Assembly (NCBI GenBank): GCA_030345135.1
Contig: CP128386.1
Span: forward strand, 2,135,261 to 2,199,260
Direction of reading: 5' to 3'
Source: Chitinophagaceae bacterium DXS
GTDB taxonomy: Bacteria; Bacteroidota; Bacteroidia; Chitinophagales; Chitinophagaceae
Length of the DNA stretch: 64,000 nt
The translations under genes were made by a program, and so were the position numbers. Positions within the stretch are counted from its first letter, which is position 1, and each line of letters opens with the position of its first letter. Of this stretch, positions 26,912 to 35,276 are shown one piece after another. The notes beneath the pieces are model-generated. The model was not told where the DNA came from and did not search any database. It saw only the letters and a program-made list of their open reading frames with translations.

Positions 26912-27506
26912 GAGAACGTTATTTGGAGGTAAGATTATTACTGTCAATGTCATGTTTCGGTAAAAGACCATAAATCATTCCGTACAATGTCTCTTTTCTC
27001 GCAGGTGGTGGATTACTAAATTGATGCATGTCCTTCAAAAACAAATTTTTTGCCAAGAATGCTTGTTATATATAAAAAAGTAATTGCATATCAATATCGG
27101 GTATAAAATTGCACGGTAATACTGCACAGTTCTAACAATAATGTTACATAATATGTCTTTTATGATTACATATTGTTAAAATTAAAAATGTGAACACTTT
27201 AAACTTGCCAGGGGTGTTTGGAAAGGATCTGTTAGCACGATATGAACGTTAACTGGCCAGGGGGATTTGGCCTTTGCAACCGGTTTAAATTCCTCATCAA
27301 GGACAGGAGTGGGTAAAAGTACAAACATTGGCGAAAAGTTAAATCAAAAAAGGCTCGGTATTTCTTTGGAGGGTATTAAATAAAAATCGTTTTTGCAAAT
27401 CTTTATCGACGTAAATCAATAAAAGTCTTACAAAAACGATTTTAAAAAATTGTCCATTCGGGCAATCAATGTGCAATTATAACACATTCAATTTCCACTT
27501 CAATTC
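26912..27506. other. Upstream region of the 1464-aa gene with a 13-bp inverted repeat
   Basis: AT-rich 595 bp with no gene. Perfect 13-bp arms AAAATCGTTTTTG (27383-27395) and complement (27431-27443) lie 64 nt after the stop of the next gene and may end the flippase operon. Two similar segments (CTTGCCAGGGGTGTTTGG near 27204 and CTGGCCAGGGGGATTTGG near 27252) form an imperfect direct repeat that could be an upstream regulatory site. Confidence 0.5.
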
Positions 27507-28322
27507 CTAGAACTTATCATCAAGAAAAGTGTCGAGATCGATGCGTGGCAACAGCGTTAAATGACCTCCTTCTGTAGCATTCAATAAAAGCCTGTCAGAA
27601 GCTGTATACATCTCTCTTGCCAGCGAGTAAGAGTATTCACTTGCTGCAATATCGGGCAACTGCCATTTCATTCCGCCGGAAAAATAATTAGGATCGAAAT
27701 GAGAGTCATCTTTACCGTTACTTACCGCCAACTGGTTAGCTGCACCTACAGCATTAAAATAGTGGTCGCAGCCAACAAGCGCTACCTTTGTAAAACCCAT
27801 ATGGTACGCCAGCTGCATGGCAGCAAATGTTACGGTTCCACCTTTCCATATGCTACCGCTGATATCCCGGCTGAATTTTGCCGTATCGGTGGCATGCATG
27901 AAATGTACATTTTCGCGGAATCTTACATATTTCAAACCACATGTATCCAGAAAAAGGGGTATATCAGTCTCATTATAAAAAGCTGCGTTTTGTTCCATTA
28001 CATGTCCGTTAACAACAGCTATTGCCGATGGACGAAAATCTGTCCGGTTAAACAACAGATTGATCTTATTTAATCCAAACGTGAACACATTTTTTAGCTT
28101 GTCATAATCTACTTTATTCAGAGAAGGACCATTACACATGATCACTGCTTTTTTGCCGGCATATTTATCCTGCAATTTTCTCAGCTTCTTTCGTGAAGCC
28201 CAGGCTACAGGTCTTAAATCCCATTTAAAGCGATTGACAAATAACCACCGCGCTTCCTTATACGGATTAAGCTTTGCGGGTGTATTTAAAATAGGCGAGT
28301 CTTCTAAAAAAGTATTGTCCAT
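27507..28322 (-). CDS. DUF115/GT42-like protein, putative glycosyltransferase
   Basis: 271 aa. The core motif KKAVIMCNGPSLNKVDYDKLKNVFTFGLNKI fits the DUF115 / 6-hydroxymethylpterin pyrophosphokinase MptE-like group, which overlaps in fold with GT42 sialyltransferases: the GPSL loop binds the nucleotide and the N-terminal beta strand is followed by a conserved FGLN. Further on, GGTVTFAAMQLAYHMGFTKVALVGCDHYF resembles the second half of that fold. In a glycan locus a glycosyltransferase role is more likely than pterin metabolism. It is the last gene of the UbiA-DprE1-DprE2-HAD-flippase run. The motif line quoted here is split: NGPSLN and FGLNKI are the key parts. Confidence 0.65.
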   Translation of the reverse strand: MDNTFLEDSPILNTPAKLNPYKEARWLFVNRFKWDLRPVAWASRKKLRKLQDKYAGKKAVIMCNGPSLNKVDYDKLKNVFTFGLNKINLLFNRTDFRPSAIAVVNGHVMEQNAAFYNETDIPLFLDTCGLKYVRFRENVHFMHATDTAKFSRDISGSIWKGGTVTFAAMQLAYHMGFTKVALVGCDHYFNAVGAANQLAVSNGKDDSHFDPNYFSGGMKWQLPDIAASEYSYSLAREMYTASDRLLLNATEGGHLTLLPRIDLDTFLDDKF

Positions 28323-28434
28323 ATTTTACAGCTATTGTTCTAAATGTTTTATGTTCTCAGTGCAGGGGAATGGTTGGCCATATTCTGCTAATGTCAATTT
28401 CTATGGCAAGGAGTGATACAATAGGTAAAGGACT

Positions 28435-29880
28435 TTATTTCAGTAGCAATTCAAATATCGTATAAACCATCAATATAACCAAAGGAACAAACGAGGTTAA
28501 TTTCTCAAAGTTTAAAAAATTAACCTGTAACGATTTATACGAAAACTTAGCTGCATACCATGCGTAAAATCCTAAATATCCAATAAGCATACCAATTGGA
28601 ATTGCGTAAATACCAATATAACGGGCCAGCATTAATGTAGATACAATGTACAGAATACCTGAAATGCCATCTGCAATATGCGATATAACGTGATTGGTAG
28701 ACAGATAAACCTGCATGTGCATGGCACCAAACCTGTGTATAAAGAACGCAACGCCCATCAGCAACCACATTGTTTGATCTACAAACTCCACTTTGCTATG
28801 TATAAGCGTTAATAATTGATTTGCAAAAAGCCCTACAGTTACAAAACCAACTACAAATACCAAATGACTTAACAACATGCCGCGTTGAACAAGTTTAACC
28901 AGCCCTTTAATGTCATGCTGAACACGCAATCTTGCCATCAACGGAATTTTACTATAAAAAGGCGCCATTGAAATATCCCTGATCTGGCTGATAATACGCA
29001 TTACCAGCAAATATGATGCTACAGCAGGAGAAGATCCTATTTGAGCATACACAACGCCTGTTAAGTTGTAAAGCCCAACGGACATAAAACCTGATATTCC
29101 GGAGCGCCATGCCGGCTGCCATATTTTTAGAAAAACCTGTTTATTAAATGCCAGTTGTCTTGCAATCCGTGTGTATAACCCATCTTCTACCCTTTTACAT
29201 AATGTAATGTCACGCAGTATGATCGTCAATGCCCAGAACTGATTTACAATAACCAGGTTGAGCAACGAGGGCGAGAAATAAAGCACACCGATACAGGTCA
29301 TTATATTAGCGAAGGCACGTAACGTCTCCACTCTTCTTACCATCGCTATTTTAAACAGTCCTTCAAGATAATTCAGGTAAATTTTTCCGTAAAAGTTTAC
29401 ACATGAAACCAGAAGAATAACTGTCCATGCTATCCAGGCCTGATCAGGATGAGAAGCAGAACGGATCGGCTTTACCATTGACCATGTCCCGAAAATTAAT
29501 AACAGAAAAAACAGTACAACTGTTAGCCTTTTATAAATATGCTTCATTGTAGAAACAATGCTATGCATCAACGGAATATTCGGCCCGGTTGATTCCGTTG
29601 AAGTCACCTTGTTTTTATTATCAGGCGAGAATGTGTCGATATCCCTCGCTCCTCCGTAAGCAAATGAAATGAGACGTGTAAAGGTTTGACGGAAGCCAAA
29701 GTCAGCAATTGATTGCAAGGCAATAATTGTTGAAAATAAATACCACAAAGCCACATCACCCGGCGTGAATTTTTTGAGTATCAGCGGTATCAGGCCAAGT
29801 AATGAAAGCGCCTGGGATGAATAGCTCATCCAGGTTGTTATAGTAGGTGAATTCCAGGCTTTTTTAAACATTGGTTTCAC
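28435..29880 (-). CDS. Polysaccharide flippase, Wzx/MATE-like
   Basis: 481 aa with about 12-14 predicted TM helices, for example SSQALSLLGLIPLILKKF, VVLFFLLLIFGTW and HLVFVVGFVTVGLFANQ. The early segment WYLFSTIIALQSIADFGF is characteristic of the polysaccharide synthesis (Wzx-like) branch of the MOP superfamily. It would move a lipid-linked sugar or oligosaccharide to the periplasmic face. It lies between the HAD gene (69-bp gap) and the DUF115 gene (112-bp gap), so it may serve the lipid-linked pentofuranose, the EPS repeat unit, or both. Confidence 0.85.
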   Translation of the reverse strand: MKPMFKKAWNSPTITTWMSYSSQALSLLGLIPLILKKFTPGDVALWYLFSTIIALQSIADFGFRQTFTRLISFAYGGARDIDTFSPDNKNKVTSTESTGPNIPLMHSIVSTMKHIYKRLTVVLFFLLLIFGTWSMVKPIRSASHPDQAWIAWTVILLVSCVNFYGKIYLNYLEGLFKIAMVRRVETLRAFANIMTCIGVLYFSPSLLNLVIVNQFWALTIILRDITLCKRVEDGLYTRIARQLAFNKQVFLKIWQPAWRSGISGFMSVGLYNLTGVVYAQIGSSPAVASYLLVMRIISQIRDISMAPFYSKIPLMARLRVQHDIKGLVKLVQRGMLLSHLVFVVGFVTVGLFANQLLTLIHSKVEFVDQTMWLLMGVAFFIHRFGAMHMQVYLSTNHVISHIADGISGILYIVSTLMLARYIGIYAIPIGMLIGYLGFYAWYAAKFSYKSLQVNFLNFEKLTSFVPLVILMVYTIFELLLK

Positions 29881-29949
29881 CTCCTGTCATAATTTTCTGT
29901 AGCATTATTCTTATTTTATGACTTTTTACTTTTAAATTTTGACTTATCA

Positions 29950-30549
29950 TTAATTACGAAAAGGCTTATAGTTAGCATTTGTTGCAATGCCCAGCATTTG
30001 CCTGTCTCCACTGCTGTCTCCGTAAGCAATAATCGTGTCATATTCTTCCAGGTTGTAAACTTTTTTAATCCTGTTCACTTTTTCTTCGCCGTTACAATTT
30101 AAACCGTTTAGTTTTCCGGTGAGCCTGTTGTTGACCTTCTGCATTTTACTAGCAATGCATTTTATTCCCTGTGCCTGGCAAAAAGGAAGCACCCAGTCTT
30201 CGGCAGATGCAGAAACGACGGTAACCTCATCCCCATTCTCCACGTGCTTTTTCAATTGCTCAATAGCCTTGTCGCGCAACATACGCGGCAGCATTGTTGA
30301 AGCAAATTTTTTGCATGCTTCTTCAAATTGTTTTTCATCCAATCCTTTCCAGAAATAGGTCATCACGGCCTCTTTCATATCCTGATTAGCGACCAGCCCT
30401 GCCTTAAACATCAGCAGTTTCGGCATCATCTTCAACATTCCACGGTAATACCTTGAAGATCCCTGCTGATATTTTATTATTTCCAGCAGTGTGTCTTTTT
30501 CTGTTATGGTTCCATCAAAGTCAAATAATACCAGCGTCTTCTTATCCAA
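29950..30549 (-). CDS. HAD-IB phosphatase, candidate polyprenyl-phosphoryl-pentose phosphate phosphatase
   Basis: 199 aa. HAD motif I LFDFDGTITEKDT, motif II VVSASAEDWV, motif III Lys in the EKVNRIKKVY region, and motif IV AYGDSSGDRQML: a SerB-like HAD-IB enzyme. Its start overlaps the end of the DprE2-like gene by 8 bp, so it is tightly coupled to the lipid-pentose genes. In mycobacteria a phosphatase must remove the 5-phosphate from decaprenylphosphoryl-5-phosphoribose before DprE1 acts. No PAP2-type phosphatase is present here, so this HAD protein is the natural candidate. Known family supports phosphatase activity; the substrate is inference. Confidence 0.85.
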   Translation of the reverse strand: MDKKTLVLFDFDGTITEKDTLLEIIKYQQGSSRYYRGMLKMMPKLLMFKAGLVANQDMKEAVMTYFWKGLDEKQFEEACKKFASTMLPRMLRDKAIEQLKKHVENGDEVTVVSASAEDWVLPFCQAQGIKCIASKMQKVNNRLTGKLNGLNCNGEEKVNRIKKVYNLEEYDTIIAYGDSSGDRQMLGIATNANYKPFRN

Positions 30550-31276
30550 GGCTTAATTTTTTATAGATTGGTTCGGGAATATTTGAAATAACAAACATGA
30601 TGTATCTCCACAAACTCTTCGTATAAATAACGTTCTTCTTTTTCGAGATAGCATTGTAAATATCATCAGCCACAGCTTCCGGTTGTGCAGTTAATGGCTT
30701 TGATAATTTCATACCCTCAGTCATCTTGGTATCTACAAAGCCCGGAAGTATAGTAAGTACATGAACACCTGTTTTTGCCAGCTTATTTCTGAGGCCTGAA
30801 AGATATGTTGTAAAACCGGCCTTGGCACTACCGTAAATGTAATTGTTCTTTTTTCCTCTTAGTCCGGCTACAGAGCTAATACCAGCAATAACACCTTTAT
30901 TGTTCTTCTCCAACAAGATTGCGAGTTGGTTAACAATGCTGACAGCACCGGTATAGTTACTGCCGATGATCCGTTCCGATTCTTGCCAATCTCTTTCTGC
31001 AAGCGTCTGATCACCAAGATAACCAAACGCAAGCAACACCACATCCGGAACAAAAGACAGTGAATCCACAAACGCTTTGTGTGACTCATAATCAACCGCA
31101 TCAAAAAACAATACATGCGCCTGTGCTTTGTATCTTATCGCAAGGTCTGAAGCCTGTGTTTGCAATAAAGCCCTGTTTCTTCCTGCCAGCCAAACCGTGT
31201 ATCCGTTTGCGGCATATTTATGTGCGCATGCTGCGGCAATGCCTGAGCTGGCCCCAAGTATTAATATATCTGGCAT
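30542..31276 (-). CDS. SDR family reductase, DprE2-like
   Basis: 244 aa. N-terminal LILGASSGIAAACAHKYA (nucleotide site), WLAGRN (an Arg favouring NADPH), AGISSVAGLRG and catalytic YGSAKAGF, then LTILPGFVDTKMTEGM. The pattern fits the decaprenylphosphoryl-2-keto-ribose reductase (DprE2) group. It overlaps the DprE1-like gene by 16 bp, the same coupled order seen in mycobacteria. It should reduce the 2-keto intermediate to the arabino product using NAD(P)H. The hydrophobic C-terminal stretch YIMFVISNIPEPIYKKL may bind the membrane. Confidence 0.87.
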   Translation of the reverse strand: MPDILILGASSGIAAACAHKYAANGYTVWLAGRNRALLQTQASDLAIRYKAQAHVLFFDAVDYESHKAFVDSLSFVPDVVLLAFGYLGDQTLAERDWQESERIIGSNYTGAVSIVNQLAILLEKNNKGVIAGISSVAGLRGKKNNYIYGSAKAGFTTYLSGLRNKLAKTGVHVLTILPGFVDTKMTEGMKLSKPLTAQPEAVADDIYNAISKKKNVIYTKSLWRYIMFVISNIPEPIYKKLSLG

Positions 31277-32628
31277 GGTTGATTGCTTTTTATTTTATGA
31301 GTGAATAGTCTGGCTGATTGTAATGATGCTAATTTGTTATCCGGATTATATTTTTCAACAATACTCCAAAACGTATCTATATGCGGGTAAGATTTATGCA
31401 GCAGTTCTTTGCTCATGCGGGCATCTTTCGACATGTATATTCTTCCACCGTATTCATCTACCAGTTTATCCAGTTCATCAAGGAACTCAAACAAACCGTT
31501 TCTTACCGGAAAATCCAACGCAAGTGTATATCCTTCCATCGGGAATGAGATCAGGCTATCCTGCTCACCGAAAAGCTTTAATACTGCCAGGAAAGATCCA
31601 AAACCTTTGCGCCTGATCTTATCCAGTAATTTTATCAATGCTTCTTTACTTACTGACAAAGGGAACGCCATCTGGTACTGTACAAATCCACGGCGGCCAT
31701 ACATGCGGTTCCAGTTTTGAACGGCATCCAGGGGATAAAAAAATGGTGTATAAGGAATAATGGATTGTTTTTCTTTTGCTATCTGCTTTCTATAGAATAC
31801 TTCGTTGAAAGCTTTTATGCTTAGTTTATTTAAAACAAATCCGGGTAAGTAAAAAGGAAAATTAAGGTTGGCTTGTTGAGGTAACCGGAGAGGCGCAGCA
31901 GCCAGCTTCGCAGGTAATTCGCTTTTTTTTGCGTGCTCTCCAAGCATTAAGATACTGCGGCCAAAATTTGATCCTCCTTTCAAACAATCTATCCATGCCA
32001 CAGAATAAGTAACGTGCTTGTATTGCTGAAAGAGATCAAATATTTCATCAAGGTTCTTTGCCTTTATTTTCTTCTCATTTATATAACAGCTCTCTACAGG
32101 TTTAAGTGCAAACTTCACACGTGTTATAATACCTGTTAACCCCATACCACCGCATGTTGCCTGAAACAGGTCAGAATGTTCAGTTGAAGAACAGGTTATT
32201 AATGAGCCATCACCAATCATTACATCCATATCTATCACGTGCTCGCCAAATGTTCCATCAACGTGGTGATTTTTTCCATGCACGTCTGAGGCTACAGCCC
32301 CACCAACTGTAATATAGCGCGTTCCAGGAGTTACCGGTAAAAACCAACCTTCAGGTACAACAACCTGTAATATGTTGTCTAATGTAACGCCGGCCTGGCA
32401 ATCAATAATGCCATTTGCTGTATCAAAAGAAATAAAATTATTACAATCAAGTGTGGAGATAATGTGCTCGCTTAACGCCGCATCTCCATAGCATCTGCCC
32501 ATACCACGGGCAATGCTAGCTTTGTTCCTGTACAACTGAACCCTTAACTGATCAACTGTTTGAAAACTGCTTTCGGTTGCATCGATCACGGGATAATTTC
32601 CCCAATTGGTGATAGCTTTTTTTTGCAT
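31261..32628 (-). CDS. FAD-dependent oxidoreductase, DprE1-like
   Basis: 455 aa. The FAD-binding (PCMH) half contains ARGMGRCYGDAALS, TVGGAVASDVHGKNHH and FGEHVIDMDVMIGDG, the last two being hallmarks of DprE1 (decaprenylphosphoryl-beta-D-ribose 2-prime-oxidase). The C-terminal half has MYGRRGFVQYQMAFP, LKLFGEQDSLISFP and YMSKDARMSKELL with the catalytic Lys at residue 401. The position of the mycobacterial reactive Cys387 (in GWNIC) is Ala370 here (GYTLA). It should oxidise the 2-prime hydroxyl of a polyprenylphosphoryl-ribose. Genes on both sides encode the preceding and following steps. Confidence 0.88.
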   Translation of the reverse strand: MQKKAITNWGNYPVIDATESSFQTVDQLRVQLYRNKASIARGMGRCYGDAALSEHIISTLDCNNFISFDTANGIIDCQAGVTLDNILQVVVPEGWFLPVTPGTRYITVGGAVASDVHGKNHHVDGTFGEHVIDMDVMIGDGSLITCSSTEHSDLFQATCGGMGLTGIITRVKFALKPVESCYINEKKIKAKNLDEIFDLFQQYKHVTYSVAWIDCLKGGSNFGRSILMLGEHAKKSELPAKLAAAPLRLPQQANLNFPFYLPGFVLNKLSIKAFNEVFYRKQIAKEKQSIIPYTPFFYPLDAVQNWNRMYGRRGFVQYQMAFPLSVSKEALIKLLDKIRRKGFGSFLAVLKLFGEQDSLISFPMEGYTLALDFPVRNGLFEFLDELDKLVDEYGGRIYMSKDARMSKELLHKSYPHIDTFWSIVEKYNPDNKLASLQSARLFTHKIKSNQPCQIY

Positions 32629-32662
32629 CTGTACACTTTTTACATGAATAAATATTTACCCA

Positions 32663-33550
32663 TTATAAGAACCAATGCCTGTCTGGCAGATAGATAATGA
32701 TATAAAAACTCAATATCCACAATACCAGTACAACCTGAATGAACCTGTCTTTATATAAGGTTTTAGTGGGTGACTCTGATGATTTGCTGATATATGTTAC
32801 CTGCAGGTAACGGAACAATCCGGCAATTACAAATATTGAAGTATAATACAACCTGTATGTGCCTGTTTTTGCCATTGTTGAAGGGTCTATTGCATACATT
32901 ATATATGCCATGATAATAACCGCAGATACCATTGCCAGTAATATGTTCAGCATTTCAAGACTGTAACCTTTAATTGCTTTGCGCATATCAACGCCTGAAC
33001 TTTGCTTGAGATAAAGATCATCCCTGCGTTTTGTGATGGCAAGGAACAATGCTAAAAGAAACACCATAATGGTTAGCCAACTGGTAATACCAATTGATGC
33101 TAAAACCCCGCCGGCTTTAATGCGCATTACAAATCCAATCGCAATAATATTAATATCAAGAATGGAGATGTTCTTTAATCCGAAGCTGTAACCAAGGTTC
33201 ATTAGAAAGTATGCCGACAGGATAACGAAGAACATAAACTTTAGCTGGTAAGCCATCAACAGACCGCTAACAACACTAAGTATGCAAATAATGATTGCAG
33301 TAGCAGGAGCAATTTTACCTGCAGCCAATGGTCTTTTACACTTTACTGGGTGCAGGCGATCGGCCTCTCTGTCCCTGTAATCATTAATAATGTAAATACT
33401 ACTTGCTACAAGACCAAAGGCAAGAAAGCCCAAACAGAGTGCTCCAAAATTCTTTTCTTTAAAAATTTGTCCGCCGAAAAAAACAGGAATAAAAATAAAG
33501 AGATTCTTTACCCATTCTTTGATTCGCATTAGTTTTACGTACTCAATCAT
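32663..33550 (-). CDS. UbiA-family prenyltransferase, decaprenyl-phosphate phosphoribosyltransferase-like
   Basis: 295 aa with nine or so TM helices. The first Asp-rich motif is NDYRDREADRLHP (residues 56-68) followed by KRPLAAG, the form seen in DPPR synthases (Rv3806c type) rather than in menaquinone or heme UbiA enzymes. The second motif lies near LDINIIAIGFVMRIKAGG and KRRDDL. It would join PRPP to polyprenyl phosphate, giving polyprenylphosphoryl-5-phosphoribose, the entry step to a lipid-linked arabinofuranose donor. First gene of the minus-strand operon, divergent from the GT-C gene with only 58 bp between. Confidence 0.87.
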   Translation of the reverse strand: MIEYVKLMRIKEWVKNLFIFIPVFFGGQIFKEKNFGALCLGFLAFGLVASSIYIINDYRDREADRLHPVKCKRPLAAGKIAPATAIIICILSVVSGLLMAYQLKFMFFVILSAYFLMNLGYSFGLKNISILDINIIAIGFVMRIKAGGVLASIGITSWLTIMVFLLALFLAITKRRDDLYLKQSSGVDMRKAIKGYSLEMLNILLAMVSAVIIMAYIMYAIDPSTMAKTGTYRLYYTSIFVIAGLFRYLQVTYISKSSESPTKTLYKDRFIQVVLVLWILSFYIIIYLPDRHWFL

Positions 33551-33608
33551 CGAATTACAGTTTTATTTTGATTTTGTTTTTTATATTGTTCAATAAATCC
33601 TCTTTTAC

Positions 33609-35258
33609 ATGACAACCTTAGGACGAAGCACCCGAATCGTATCTTATGCTGAATTTTTACTCATCATCGTTTTCGCTCTACTCCCCCTTTTTGGTTCTTA
33701 CCCTTTCCGCATCAACATTTTTTTATCCTGGGACGGCGCTTACCGCATGAGCCATGGACAAATTCCGTTTAAGGATTTTGGAATGCCGCTTGGCTTTGGC
33801 TATTGGATCATCCCCGCATTTTTCATGAAGATCTTCGGTCCCGCAATGATTACCCTTGTAAAAGCACAATCTTTCATCAACATCATTTCAGGCTTTGCTT
33901 TTCTAAGTATTTTAAAGAGCTTTCGTATTCCCCCTTATTCCCGTATACTCGTTTTGCTTGTATACATTGTTTCTTATTCAATGCTGAATTTCTGGCCGTG
34001 GTATAATAACACTGTGATCATTTATGAGATTATAGGCCTGGCATTTTTGTTCAAATATCTTTTGCCCAAAGATGGTGCTGAGCCTAAGAACTACTGGCTA
34101 ATACTCGCTGCAGTCTTCACATTCTTGTCATTCTTCACCAAGCAGGACGGCGGAGGTCTGGCCCTGATGCTATGCATCGCATTACTTATCTATCATTGCA
34201 TATTGCACAAGAAAGTAAAGCCATTGCTCATTTTCATTGCATCGTACGCTGTATTTGCCGGTATTATAATTATACCACTATTAAAATATGGTTTCGGATA
34301 TTGGTTCAATCACGGACAGCCGCCCCATTCAACCCGGCTTTCACTGTATGATCTTTTCAACAGAGTGTTTGCAAAATCAGAGGATATAAAATTTTATGTG
34401 CTTTTGTGCGTATTATTATTAATACCTTATTTCAAAAGCGGTGTGAGTTTCTTAAGGAACGAGAGATTAATGCTTTTTGCATTGTTAACATTCGGCATTC
34501 TTACTGAAGCCGCTATTTTTCAATTTACCAGTTACGTGCCAGCTAACAACAACATCTTTTTTCACGCTTTTGCATTCGCATTTATTCTTATGCTGCTGAA
34601 TGAAAAGGATATACTGCTTATCAATAACGGTAAACAGTTTGTCCTGGCACTTGCGGCTGTGTTACTCTGGTGGTCAGCCGCATTCTGGAAATATATTGAT
34701 CCGAAAATTCAAAGAGCATTTCCTCCTTCAACGGCTACTATAAGCCCAACCGGAGAAAACATTATCAATGAGCATACCTACAGATTAAATGCAGATACGT
34801 TCAATTATAAGAAGTACCAATCTGGCTGGACATTTTCTTCAGTACCTGTTTTCAGGAAAATTTCTATGCCTGCAAGTACTGTCGAGGGAATTGACCGCCT
34901 GATGCACAACCCTGAAATCTTATCTAAAATACCTAACAACCGCATTTTAAATATGACCGAGTTGACTCCTCTTTCCTATGCAATGGGATTTGGAACTGAA
35001 AGAGGATCGGAATACCCACTCTGGTATCATCTTGGTGTTGGTATGTACAATAAACAGAAGGATATGTATTGTAACAAGATCGCTCAGCACTACTACGACG
35101 TGGTGTTGTACGAATACATTCCCAACCTGAACAATTTTTATCCGTTTGCTGTAAGGGATGCGTTGCGCGCCAATTATCAGTTGATTGATTCTTTTGATGC
35201 ACCACGCCTCCCTCCTGCTTTGGGAACAATTGAGGTTTATGTAAAACCTTCACATTAA
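33609..35258 (+). CDS. GT-C type membrane glycosyltransferase
   Basis: 549 aa with about 10-12 TM helices in the first 350 residues and a soluble C-terminal domain, a typical GT-C layout. The first external loop has SWDGAYRMSHGQIPFKDFG; an acidic residue in this loop is the catalytic base in GT39/GT83-type enzymes, and GHI/GQIPFKDF-like segments recur in them. GT-C enzymes use polyprenyl-phosphate-linked sugars on the periplasmic side. It lies 58 bp from and divergent to the UbiA-type gene that starts synthesis of such a donor, so it is the best candidate acceptor enzyme. Exact family not recognised. Confidence 0.78.
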   Translation: MTTLGRSTRIVSYAEFLLIIVFALLPLFGSYPFRINIFLSWDGAYRMSHGQIPFKDFGMPLGFGYWIIPAFFMKIFGPAMITLVKAQSFINIISGFAFLSILKSFRIPPYSRILVLLVYIVSYSMLNFWPWYNNTVIIYEIIGLAFLFKYLLPKDGAEPKNYWLILAAVFTFLSFFTKQDGGGLALMLCIALLIYHCILHKKVKPLLIFIASYAVFAGIIIIPLLKYGFGYWFNHGQPPHSTRLSLYDLFNRVFAKSEDIKFYVLLCVLLLIPYFKSGVSFLRNERLMLFALLTFGILTEAAIFQFTSYVPANNNIFFHAFAFAFILMLLNEKDILLINNGKQFVLALAAVLLWWSAAFWKYIDPKIQRAFPPSTATISPTGENIINEHTYRLNADTFNYKKYQSGWTFSSVPVFRKISMPASTVEGIDRLMHNPEILSKIPNNRILNMTELTPLSYAMGFGTERGSEYPLWYHLGVGMYNKQKDMYCNKIAQHYYDVVLYEYIPNLNNFYPFAVRDALRANYQLIDSFDAPRLPPALGTIEVYVKPSH

Positions 35259-35276
35259 TGCAACATGTTCAAATAA

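Noticed and set aside
27080-27110. sigma54-like site upstream of the 1464-aa gene
   Set aside because: On the minus strand TGGC-N8-TTGT is close, but the essential GC of the -12 element is GT.
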